From Acidobacteriota bacterium (GTDB lineage: Bacteria; Acidobacteriota; Terriglobia; Acidiferrales; UBA7541): a DNA stretch of 5,470 bases. The stretch is from positions 316-5,785 of the forward strand of contig PKWH01000046.1 of assembly GCA_003131985.1 (NCBI GenBank). Reading direction: 5' to 3'. A program made the position numbers and the translations under genes. This document shows positions 1 through 5,470 of this stretch, in pieces. Position 1 is the stretch's first letter; the number at the start of each line of letters is the position of its first letter. The notes beneath the pieces were generated by a model that saw only the letters and a program-made list of their open reading frames with translations, had not been told where the DNA came from and did not search any database.

Positions 1-85
1 TCCTAGCCCAGCTCGGCTTGCCTCAAGAAAAACAATACCGCTGGAAAGGCCGCAAGTCTTCGTAGGCTCGGCGGGTATCATTTGT
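1..85. other. Left flank, no gene seen
   Basis: No reading frame with a start signal and no RNA gene could be recognised here. It lies downstream of the regulator gene; its other neighbour is outside the window. Confidence 0.5.
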
Positions 86-127
86 AAAAAAACTCGAGAG
101 CCGGGAAGCATTTGTTCGAACCTCGAA
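86..127 (-). terminator. Possible weak terminator after the regulator gene
   Basis: On the minus strand, just after the TAA stop, TTCGAG (127-122) can pair with CTCGAG (98-93) as 6 bp including one G-U pair. Seven T residues (92-86) follow at once. The U-tract is good, but the loop of about 23 nt is long and the stem short, so this is only a candidate. Confidence 0.3.
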
Positions 128-2686
128 TTATTGCAGCTTCGCGGATTCAGATTTTGCCGCAATCAAGATCGGAATATCCGGGTCGGCGTCTTTCCACAGC
201 GCGAAGAAAGCCTGATACGCAGCGCGCGCTTTCGCGCGAGCGGCGTCGGCATCTGCGTCGTGCGCCGACCGAGCTTGCAGCGCGTATGCGCGAGCTAGGC
301 CGAGATGCGCGAGCGATAAGAGCGGCGAATTCGTCATTATGCCCCGGTGGTCGAGAATCGTCTGGAACTCCACAGCGGCTTCGCCGGCTTCATGAAGGAG
401 CAGATATGCCTGCCCGCGCACGTAGTTACCCAATCCCACACCCAGTACAGACGGAGGTGCGGCCTCAAGAATCTCGATGGCCTTGCCGGGATTGGAGCGG
501 TTAATCTCGATGGATGCCCGGAGAGTAGGCAGCTGATAACCATTCACGACAGTATCCAGCGGGAAGCGCTTTTGCATGTCGTCTGCCAGGCTCTTCGCGC
601 GTGTTGAATCCCCCGCCCACGCTAACGTCAGACCTGACAGAAACTTTACGGTTCGATTCGAAGCCATGGTCAACGCAGAAGCAGTTTTTTCGGCTGCGCG
701 GGACGAATTGCCGAACAGCGCTTCCCAAGCCGCCTCTTCCAACTGCGAAGCTGCTGCCACCTCCTTCTTATCATTGCGCCGCGCGGATTCAACGGCGCGG
801 CGGGCGAATTCCCGGGCGCTTCCGAGACGACCGTAGAACGCCTCGGTATCTGACTGCGATGAGAGGAAATTATCCTCCACTCCGGGCTTGCCTGCCGCCC
901 AGTCCAACTGGCGTTTCATTTCTGCAATATCGCTCTCAAGAAACGCAATGGTATATCGTTCCATGTGAAGGTCGTCAGAATCGGGCTTGCGCCTGATAGC
1001 ATCCTGGTAGACAGACTTTGCCTCGTCGAGGCGATTCAGGTATGTGTAGCTAGCAATGAGATCGACTGAACAAAGGGTGAAATCGGGGTCAAGATTAAAA
1101 CACTTCCTGGCTTCTGCCGCTGCTTCCTCAAATCGGCCCAAGGCGTTGTAGGCAGCCGCCAAGTTTAGCGGAGGGCGGGGGTCCCGCGGATAGGTCTGAG
1201 CCCAGAGATCGTAGACCTGTACCTGCTTTTCCAACTCCCCGGTCACACCATAGTACATGGAGGAGATTAAGAATTTCTCCTGCTGCGTAACACGGTCGCG
1301 GAGCTGGTACGCTTCAGTGAAGTTCTCGACCGCCTTGCTTTCTTCCCCGAGATTGCCGTAGACGATTCCAAGGTAAGCGTGGGCCATCGCAAAATTAGGG
1401 TCAAGCTCTATCGCTCGCTTAAAGAACGGAATCGCCTGTGGCCCACCGTTTTCGTTCCAGTTTTTTCGGCCGAGACTGTAGGCTTTCAGGGCTTCGAACG
1501 AAGCTGTTGTGGCCTGCTCAATGGGCGTATCGAATTTCTGGACGGAACTGAGCGATTCGCCGAGGTCGGCCCGGAGTTTCGCGGCCACGCCGCCCAGCGC
1601 GTCGAGAACTTGTTCTTTCCCCGCCGCTTGCGCTTGCTTCAGCGCCAGCGTGCTGCCGCTCGCGCAGTTCACGGCCTTTAAGCCGACCACGTACTCGTTC
1701 CCCATCTTCGCAATCGAGCCCGCGATGTACGCTCGACTCCCGGCGCGCTGGCAGACCTCGCGCGCGATGTTGGGAGTGAGCGGCGTATTCGCCGGCCGGG
1801 TCATTAGCTGGAGCGTCTCCCCCACCGTATCGTCGGAAAGGATGTTGAAGAATGGCGACTGGCGCAGCGAAACGCCGAGTGCCTGCTTCAGAGTGTCGTC
1901 GAAGACCGCATCGCCAGTGGAATTTGAGAAATCGGCGATGACAATAGTGTCCGTTTCGCTCAATGGGTGCGCCCGCTGCGCAAAGTGGAACCAGCTGCCG
2001 ACGCCAAGCCCGATTACTACCAGTACGGCACCCGCAACCAATATCCACTTAAGCACGGGAGTTGTGGATCCGGGGGCTGTGCCCACTACTGCCAAACCGC
2101 CCGAATCTGGATCGCGCTCCGCGAAGGCGATCGGGACGCCCAAATCCCGCCTCAGCTCACGGAAGCAGGTGCGAATTTCCGCAACACCATGGCCCTTCGA
2201 ACCGCGGGAGCGCGAAAAATTTCCCTCGTCCGGCAGTTCTGAATAGCTGCCGGACGGATCCTGGATCGAGGCAGTGTCGGACGACGCGGCAGGCTCGTCA
2301 AATTCGGCGATGTTCCTTTCCGCGGGCGCACGCTGGTCGTCGTGTTCGGGCGACCAGGGGCTGACTTGTGCCATCGTTCCAATAAACCGATAACCCTTGC
2401 CTGTGACTGTGACTAGGAAACGAGGTTGCTCAGGGTCGTCCCGCAGCACCTGACGTATCTTGCGAATTGCGGTGTTGATGCCGTGCTCGGTGTCTACAAA
2501 GACTTCGCGTTCCCACAGGCGTTCGGCGATTTCAGATCGGGTGACCAGATCGCCGTTTCTTTCCGCCAACAGAATGAGCAACTCCATCGGCTTTCTTTCG
2601 AGTTTCAAGCTGCGACCGGCGCGGTACAGCTCAAAGCGGCTGCAATCTAGCTTGAAATCGCCGAATTCGAAGACTGTGCCGGCCAA
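128..2686 (-). CDS. Membrane-anchored winged-helix transcriptional regulator with TPR repeats (CadC-like plan)
   Basis: Probable one-component regulator of 852 residues. Residues 5-102 form an OmpR/PhoB-type winged helix: FGDFKLD at the start, the recognition region TEHGINTAIRKIRQVLRDD, and the wing ending VTGKGYRFIG. A polar linker (about 105-208) leads to one hydrophobic span at about 211-231 (VLKWILVAGAVLVVIGLGVG). The rest should therefore lie outside the cytoplasm. Residues 247-380 start IVIADFSNSTGDAVFDDTLKQ, resembling the FlgO/TolB-N-like domain often found before TPRs. TPR units fit at about 398-431, 432-465, 503-536 and 537-570 (for example AIPFFKRAIELDPNF). Degenerate repeats follow to about 830, ending FFALWKDADPDIPIL, a tail I associate with acidobacterial wHTH-TPR and kinase-TPR proteins. 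The start codon is TTG: the next Met is residue 34, inside the wHTH fold, and AGAGG lies 9 nt upstream. The gene is divergent from the secreted-protein gene. Ligand and targets are unknown. Confidence 0.9.
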   Translation of the reverse strand: MAGTVFEFGDFKLDCSRFELYRAGRSLKLERKPMELLILLAERNGDLVTRSEIAERLWEREVFVDTEHGINTAIRKIRQVLRDDPEQPRFLVTVTGKGYRFIGTMAQVSPWSPEHDDQRAPAERNIAEFDEPAASSDTASIQDPSGSYSELPDEGNFSRSRGSKGHGVAEIRTCFRELRRDLGVPIAFAERDPDSGGLAVVGTAPGSTTPVLKWILVAGAVLVVIGLGVGSWFHFAQRAHPLSETDTIVIADFSNSTGDAVFDDTLKQALGVSLRQSPFFNILSDDTVGETLQLMTRPANTPLTPNIAREVCQRAGSRAYIAGSIAKMGNEYVVGLKAVNCASGSTLALKQAQAAGKEQVLDALGGVAAKLRADLGESLSSVQKFDTPIEQATTASFEALKAYSLGRKNWNENGGPQAIPFFKRAIELDPNFAMAHAYLGIVYGNLGEESKAVENFTEAYQLRDRVTQQEKFLISSMYYGVTGELEKQVQVYDLWAQTYPRDPRPPLNLAAAYNALGRFEEAAAEARKCFNLDPDFTLCSVDLIASYTYLNRLDEAKSVYQDAIRRKPDSDDLHMERYTIAFLESDIAEMKRQLDWAAGKPGVEDNFLSSQSDTEAFYGRLGSAREFARRAVESARRNDKKEVAAASQLEEAAWEALFGNSSRAAEKTASALTMASNRTVKFLSGLTLAWAGDSTRAKSLADDMQKRFPLDTVVNGYQLPTLRASIEINRSNPGKAIEILEAAPPSVLGVGLGNYVRGQAYLLLHEAGEAAVEFQTILDHRGIMTNSPLLSLAHLGLARAYALQARSAHDADADAARAKARAAYQAFFALWKDADPDIPILIAAKSESAKLQ

Positions 2687-2695
2687 CGGAGGGTA

Positions 2696-2700
2696 CCTCT
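2696..2700 (-). promoter_or_regulatory. Ribosome binding site for the TTG-started regulator
   Basis: Read on the minus strand, AGAGG lies 9 nt before TTG at 2684-2686. It supports this non-ATG start, which places the winged-helix fold (FEFGDFKLD) at the very N terminus as is usual for the family. Confidence 0.5.
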
Positions 2701-2708
2701 GCGGGGGA

Positions 2709-2727
2709 AGTATACCAGCCCATTATA
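2709..2727 (-). promoter_or_regulatory. Candidate -10 elements of the regulator promoter
   Basis: On the minus strand, 2722-2727 reads TATAAT, a perfect sigma-70 -10 box. Positions 2709-2714 read TATACT preceded by TGG, an extended -10 pattern. Either would start transcription 15-30 nt before the TTG codon, giving a short leader. Neither has a convincing -35 box at 16-18 nt (AAAGTG is the best candidate upstream of TATAAT). This is consistent with an extended -10 or an activator-dependent promoter. Confidence 0.5.
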
Positions 2728-2756
2728 TGAAGAAGAAGCAATCTCACTTTTCTTCA
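2728..2756. repeat. Inverted repeat TGAAGAA-N15-TTCTTCA, possible operator
   Basis: The 7-bp arms at 2728-2734 and 2750-2756 are perfectly complementary. They abut the TATAAT box of the regulator and cover its -35 region, where a regulator would bind. The arms are low-complexity purine/pyrimidine runs, so chance is a real alternative. Autoregulation is inference. Confidence 0.3.
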
Positions 2757-2943
2757 ACGGGTTGCAGCTTCACCTGATCTTTACCTCGCTTTATCCCCTC
2801 TCCATTGCTCCCAGCACTGCAGAAATGGTTAGCTCCGCGGCAGCCGGTCAAGACGGCACAAAGCCAAGATGCATTGGCGCTATATGAAGCGGCACGACGG
2901 TGGGGTAGCCATAAACCTCGACAACAGCATTATTCCTTACGAA

Positions 2944-2950
2944 GGGAGAG
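2944..2950 (+). promoter_or_regulatory. Ribosome binding site deciding the ATG 2956 start
   Basis: GGGAGAG, with GGAG at 2945-2948, lies 7 nt before ATG 2956, near-ideal spacing. A second GGGAG at 2981-2985 lies 9 nt before an in-frame ATG at 2995, which would give a shorter, more classical signal peptide starting MLRGRIF. Both starts keep the same mature protein; the choice between them is not settled by sequence alone. Confidence 0.6.
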
Positions 2951-2955
2951 ATAGT

Positions 2956-4884
2956 ATGTCCTTGTATTTGTATCAACTTTGGGAGCCTCGCATCATGTTG
3001 CGTGGTCGAATATTTGCGAATGGACGGATTTTTGCCGCTTTGTTCGTTCTCTGCATATATCTTCTTCTGGGAGAACCGCGAGTGGCAGCACAGGTTACGG
3101 CTGACCCGAACAACAAAGGTACCGGAACACCAACACCGCTTATCCAGGCAGGTGGTTCGCCGCCACCCCCCGGTTGCGGACTCGTGTGCGAGCCCCCGGC
3201 GACCATGACCATCAGTCTTTCAACGGGGTGGAACCTTCCATTGCAGGGCCAAACTGCGTGGGCGGACTACGTAGTCAGGAATAAATCATCCCGCACACTG
3301 TCCGGGGTTGTCGTTGTGACCCTTGATGGCCAATTGATGACGGATGCGAACCCGCACACGATCACACTCGCGCCCGATCAATCCAGCAGCGGCCAAGTGT
3401 GGCTTGCCCCAGCACCCGCAGGTGGCGTTAGCCTGCGTGCACAATATTTGACTCTGCCGCAGTGTACCGGTCCCGTCACGAGGGACCCGTCTCATCCGGG
3501 CAACCCGCCTTGCACGGGAGGCCAGCTTTGGGCCGAAGGGTTTGGCAGCGGCGCGGTCTATCCAGACGGAGACATGGACGGTCTGGGGGACAATTTCGAA
3601 AATCAGTTGTTGCAGACCTACGCGCCCTTGCTCCTGTTTTCATATGACCATGACAGCGAGGAAATATACGCGCCCATCGATGTCATCGACTTTATTCGCG
3701 GATCAACGCTGGTATCCAAAGAGAGCGATGTCTCCAGCATCAGTGATAACGCTACATTGAATCAGAACCCCGGGATCGTTCTCAATCCTACCGGTGCTTC
3801 CGCGCACCAGGATGCAATCGGCACGATTAACGTATTGCAGCAGCCCCTGGGGGCGGGCGAAACCGACCGAGTTCCGCGGCCAATCTATGTTGCGGAGTCT
3901 TCGAAGACGAAGAACGGTGCGGATTGGACTAGCGTCATGAATGCCAAAAACGTTGGCCTGTATGGGCACGTGGTGATGCTCAATGTCGCTCAGATCTTGG
4001 ACAATGCAGGGCAGCCGTTCGATGACCCCGTCGCGCAGTCGGAAAATCGGCTTTTGTATGACGAACTATCCGGCATCTACTGTGGTGCCAACAACGGACA
4101 GCCATGCGACGCATCGATAATCAAAATTGAATACTGGCAATTCTTTGGCTACAGCCACGATTTAGAAGATCCCATTCCAGGCACCTCGGGAATCGCCGCC
4201 GATGTCATTGACCATGGCGGAGACTGGTGTACGGTTCAGTTGTACGTGGATGCCGCGAAGGCATTTACTCAACCAGACCAAGCCATCCTGGCAGTACACC
4301 ATTTTGCACATGGATTGCGCTTCGGGTTTGATATGCAGCGGCAGCCTATCGCGAGCGGCGTCATCACTCCCGCCGGGGTCTCCGACGGTTTGAAGGCGGC
4401 GTTCCAGCAGTTCACGATCAAGCAATTCCAGGGGCCCCAAGCCGGCGCGACGGTGAATCTACCGTTCGAAAATGGGAAAACTACTCAGGACTACAAGAAT
4501 GCCCAGAACAATATTTTGCAACTTGCTCAGGACCCAGGATCCGGCAAGTTCGTGCATCCTGTTGTCTATGTCGAATGGGGCGGCCACGAATTCTGGCCGA
4601 CATGGGGTTGGAAATTCGAATTTGCCGGTAAGCACGGCGGAGACAGCAAAAAATCGTATCGATACATCGTTCAGGCGCCTCTCAACGTGGGCGAGGTAGG
4701 TAATCCTATGCCGGGGGTTGAACAGGCGCCGTTTGTAACAGGATTCGCGGGATTTTGGGGATACTATGGATGGGAAAACCATAACAAGCCACCGCAGGGG
4801 CCACCTCTCCATGCGGAATGGTTGTGGTATCCAGGTACCGATCCTACTCTGCTCGAAGTGCGGCCCACACAACCGCCTTTTTAG
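2956..4884 (+). CDS. Secreted Vps62/DUF946-like protein with N-terminal Ig-like domain
   Basis: Exported protein of unknown function, 642 residues from this start. Residues 1-45 form a signal peptide: basic RGRIFANGR, hydrophobic IFAALFVLCIYLLL, and probable cleavage after RVAA before Q46. A Thr/Pro/Gly-rich stretch follows, with C74 and C78. Residues 82-164 look like an Ig-like beta sandwich (hydrophobic strands, VVRNKSSRTLSGVVVVTLDG). Residues 204-216 hold DGDMDGLGDNFEN, like a calcium-binding DxDxDG loop. From about 222 (TYAPLLLFSYDHDSEEIYAP) to 627 the order of motifs resembles Vps62/DUF946 proteins: IKIEYWQFFGYSHD (388-401), DHGGDWCTVQLYVD (419-432, cf. family HxGDWE) and HPVVYVEWGGHEFWP (534-548). 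The end is Trp/Tyr-rich. C170/C186 and C376/C384 could form disulfides. The start was chosen for GGAG 7 nt upstream; ATG 2995 is also possible. The frame extends upstream to ATG 2869, which lacks an RBS. Gene status is near certain; the family call is moderate. Confidence 0.85.
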   Translation: MSLYLYQLWEPRIMLRGRIFANGRIFAALFVLCIYLLLGEPRVAAQVTADPNNKGTGTPTPLIQAGGSPPPPGCGLVCEPPATMTISLSTGWNLPLQGQTAWADYVVRNKSSRTLSGVVVVTLDGQLMTDANPHTITLAPDQSSSGQVWLAPAPAGGVSLRAQYLTLPQCTGPVTRDPSHPGNPPCTGGQLWAEGFGSGAVYPDGDMDGLGDNFENQLLQTYAPLLLFSYDHDSEEIYAPIDVIDFIRGSTLVSKESDVSSISDNATLNQNPGIVLNPTGASAHQDAIGTINVLQQPLGAGETDRVPRPIYVAESSKTKNGADWTSVMNAKNVGLYGHVVMLNVAQILDNAGQPFDDPVAQSENRLLYDELSGIYCGANNGQPCDASIIKIEYWQFFGYSHDLEDPIPGTSGIAADVIDHGGDWCTVQLYVDAAKAFTQPDQAILAVHHFAHGLRFGFDMQRQPIASGVITPAGVSDGLKAAFQQFTIKQFQGPQAGATVNLPFENGKTTQDYKNAQNNILQLAQDPGSGKFVHPVVYVEWGGHEFWPTWGWKFEFAGKHGGDSKKSYRYIVQAPLNVGEVGNPMPGVEQAPFVTGFAGFWGYYGWENHNKPPQGPPLHAEWLWYPGTDPTLLEVRPTQPPF

Positions 4885-4910
4885 AAGGTAAAATGTAAAG
4901 AATTCGACAA

Positions 4911-4961
4911 GGCGGGTCGCCGACCGATCCGCGCGGGCGGGTGGCCAACCCTTCCGCGCGG
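4911..4961. repeat. Tandem imperfect 25-bp repeat, two copies
   Basis: Copies 4911-4936 and 4936-4961 share one G and have a 25-bp period. Each begins GGCGGGT and ends CCGCGCGG, and they differ at 4 of 26 positions, all in the middle. The repeat starts 26 nt after the stop of the secreted-protein gene. It looks like an intergenic repeat unit rather than coding DNA. Whether it occurs elsewhere in the genome cannot be seen here. Confidence 0.7.
4929..4961 (+). other. GC-rich hairpin formed across the tandem repeat
   Basis: CCGCGCGG at 4929-4936 pairs with CCGCGCGG at 4954-4961 (8 bp). After a 2x2 internal loop (GC/TT), GGGT 4939-4942 pairs with ACCC 4948-4951, closing a 5-nt loop. No U-tract follows, so it is not a classical terminator by itself. 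It could protect the mRNA 3' end or act together with the hairpin at 5002. Confidence 0.55.
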
Positions 4962-5001
4962 CACCGGAGTGAACCCATGCACCATTGAAACCCGCGGCGT
5001 G

Positions 5002-5043
5002 CCGAATCTTTTCTGCGGTCTATGCAGAAAAGGTTCGGGTTTT
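5002..5043 (+). terminator. Rho-independent terminator-like hairpin after the secreted-protein gene
   Basis: CCGAATCTTTTCTGC (5002-5016) pairs with GCAGAAAAGGTTCGG (5024-5038): 15 continuous pairs with one G-U and a 7-nt loop, followed by G and TTTT (5040-5043). The orientation suits the plus-strand gene, whose stop is 117 nt upstream. The T-run is short and the stem centre AT-rich, so the call is good but not certain. Confidence 0.65.
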
Positions 5044-5136
5044 AACATCACGCTTGTTAACTTCTGCTCACCTCGCACCTCATATCCGGTCGTGGCACGC
5101 TAGGTTTTCGCCGCAGCTGCCCAGATGTACACAGGC

Positions 5137-5150
5137 TTCAAGTCCTTGAA
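5137..5150. repeat. Perfect palindrome TTCAAG-TC-CTTGAA
   Basis: The 6-bp arms are perfect with a 2-nt centre, the geometry of a protein-binding dyad rather than a stable RNA hairpin. No gene or promoter next to it explains it. Confidence 0.4.
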
Positions 5151-5206
5151 TCTCGCGAAGCGAAGTGCTAGCGTAAATCGTGATTATTTTTGGCATATTT
5201 GGCGGC

Positions 5207-5237
5207 AGGCGGTCGGAGCGAAATCGCTCCGTCGCCT
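5207..5237. repeat. Strong hairpin around palindrome CGGAGCGA-AA-TCGCTCCG
   Basis: The core at 5214-5231 is a perfect 18-bp palindrome. As RNA it gives a 7-bp stem with an AAAU loop. The stem then continues outward through one bulge and one G-U pair: AGGCG 5207-5211 pairs with CGCCT 5233-5237. No T-run follows on the plus strand. It could be a DNA-binding dyad or part of a structured RNA. Confidence 0.5.
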
Positions 5238-5333
5238 CCAGTCCCACTACCGAGCGACGAACGAATGGCGGGCAGTTACGCAACTCGCGCAGCGGCACCG
5301 GCGCGGGCCCCAGCCTTCCCGGACCAAGCCCGA

Positions 5334-5349
5334 TTTCTAATCGAGAACT
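5334..5349. repeat. 16-bp direct repeat TTTCTAATCGAGAACT, copy 1
   Basis: Identical in all 16 bases to 5400-5415, with a start-to-start distance of 66 bp. This copy also overlaps the palindrome AATCGAG-AA-CTCGATT at 5339-5354. Confidence 0.65.
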
Positions 5350-5361
5350 CGATTTATTAGA
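5336..5361. repeat. Nested inverted repeat over direct repeat copy 1
   Basis: TCTAAT 5336-5341 is complementary to ATTAGA 5356-5361, and CGAG 5342-5345 to CTCG 5348-5351, leaving a 4-nt bulge (5352-5355). An alternative tighter dyad is 5339-5354, with 7-bp arms and a 2-nt centre. Confidence 0.45.
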
Positions 5362-5399
5362 GCGAGACCTAAACCATTGTAAACAAAGGACGGTGATTG

Positions 5400-5415
5400 T
5401 TTCTAATCGAGAACT
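5400..5415. repeat. 16-bp direct repeat TTTCTAATCGAGAACT, copy 2
   Basis: Second perfect copy. Here the right flank is TTCGA, so the dyad is degenerate (TCGA-N6-TCGA at 5407-5420). AAACAA 5381-5386 and TTGTTT 5397-5402 form a 6-bp inverted repeat just before it. Confidence 0.65.
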
Positions 5416-5470
5416 TTCGACCATTCCCAACTCAACGATCAGTGTCGCCCAGCCCGCGCAGCCGAGGCAA

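Larger units (their letters stand above)
2687..2955. other. Divergent intergenic region between regulator and secreted-protein gene
   Basis: Both genes read outward from this 269-bp region. The left part has the regulator's -10 boxes and an inverted repeat. The right part ends in the Shine-Dalgarno of the secreted-protein gene. I found no convincing -35/-10 pair on the plus strand; CTATAT at 2880-2885 is only a weak -10-like string with no -35. No small gene with a ribosome binding site is evident. Confidence 0.6.
4885..5470. other. Gene-free, repeat-rich right flank
   Basis: These 586 bases contain no reading frame with both a ribosome binding site and protein-like composition. Two open frames (plus 5125-5340, minus 5080-5430) run through the palindromes and direct repeats and look accidental. 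The contents are two 3' hairpins near the upstream gene, three palindromes and a 16-bp direct repeat. It may be a long regulatory region for a gene beyond 5470, or a remnant of a repeat element. Confidence 0.55.

Noticed and set aside
1509..2246. 245-codon open frame antisense to the regulator
   Set aside because: Composition is that expected of the complement of a GC-rich coding frame; the opposite strand encodes a coherent TM-plus-TPR protein.
2869..2955. Upstream in-frame ATG at 2869 as the start of the secreted protein
   Set aside because: No Shine-Dalgarno precedes it, and it would put 29 polar residues before an already complete signal peptide. ATG 2956 and 2995 both have good sites.
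3040..3095. Lipoprotein signal for the secreted protein
   Set aside because: The only cysteine in the signal peptide sits in the middle of the hydrophobic core (LCIYLLL), not after a lipobox; RVAA before Q fits signal peptidase I.
5134..5150. T-loop-like TTCAAGTCC hinting at a tRNA
   Set aside because: No matching acceptor, D or anticodon stems around it; it is part of the palindrome TTCAAG-TC-CTTGAA.
5191..5206. Sigma-54-like TGGCATATTTGGCGGC
   Set aside because: The GG to GC spacing is one base too long for the -24/-12 consensus and no gene start follows at a sensible distance.
5125..5340. 71-codon plus-strand open frame
   Set aside because: No ribosome binding site, runs straight through palindromes, ends inside the 16-bp repeat, Arg/Ser-rich with no recognisable motif.
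5334..5415. CRISPR array
   Set aside because: Only two copies, the repeat is 16 bp and the gap is 50 bp; no cas gene in the window.
5080..5430. 116-codon minus-strand open frame
   Set aside because: Its SSRLE peptide appears twice only because the DNA repeat is read twice; no domain, signal peptide or start signal seen.
5461..5470. Right-end GCCGAGGCAA resembling the complement of left-end TTGCCTC
   Set aside because: Only about 7 bases match, and the window edges are arbitrary, so these are not credible terminal inverted repeats.

Overview
The window suggests a moderately GC-rich soil-type bacterium, most likely an Acidobacteriota member. The basis is the large minus-strand protein. It joins an OmpR/PhoB-type winged-helix domain to a transmembrane segment and a long TPR region, and it ends in a segment typical of the expanded wHTH-TPR and kinase-TPR families I associate with Acidobacteriota. 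The taxonomic call is inference from protein style, not from a marker gene.

Layout. Positions 1-127 are non-coding and hold a possible weak terminator for the gene read leftwards. Positions 128-2686 (minus) encode an 852-residue membrane-anchored transcriptional regulator with a TTG start. Positions 2687-2955 are a divergent intergenic region with good -10 boxes for the regulator, an inverted repeat that could be an operator, and a clear Shine-Dalgarno for the plus-strand gene. Positions 2956-4884 (plus) encode a secreted protein of about 642 residues. It has a signal peptide, an Ig-like beta domain, a calcium-loop-like DxDxDGLxD motif and a large C-terminal region resembling Vps62/DUF946-type proteins. 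Positions 4885-5470 contain no gene I can support but are dense in repeats. They hold a tandem 25-bp imperfect repeat that folds into a GC-rich hairpin, a 15-bp-stem terminator-like hairpin, three short palindromes with 2-nt centres, and a perfect 16-bp direct repeat.

How the parts may work together. The two genes are divergent and share one regulatory region. The regulator has the CadC-like plan of a cytoplasmic DNA-binding head, one membrane span and an extracytoplasmic repeat domain. A local circuit in which it controls the secreted protein is reasonable but is inference from arrangement only. I see no complete novel defence, mobile or biosynthetic system. The least explained parts are the secreted Vps62-like protein and the repeat-rich tail.
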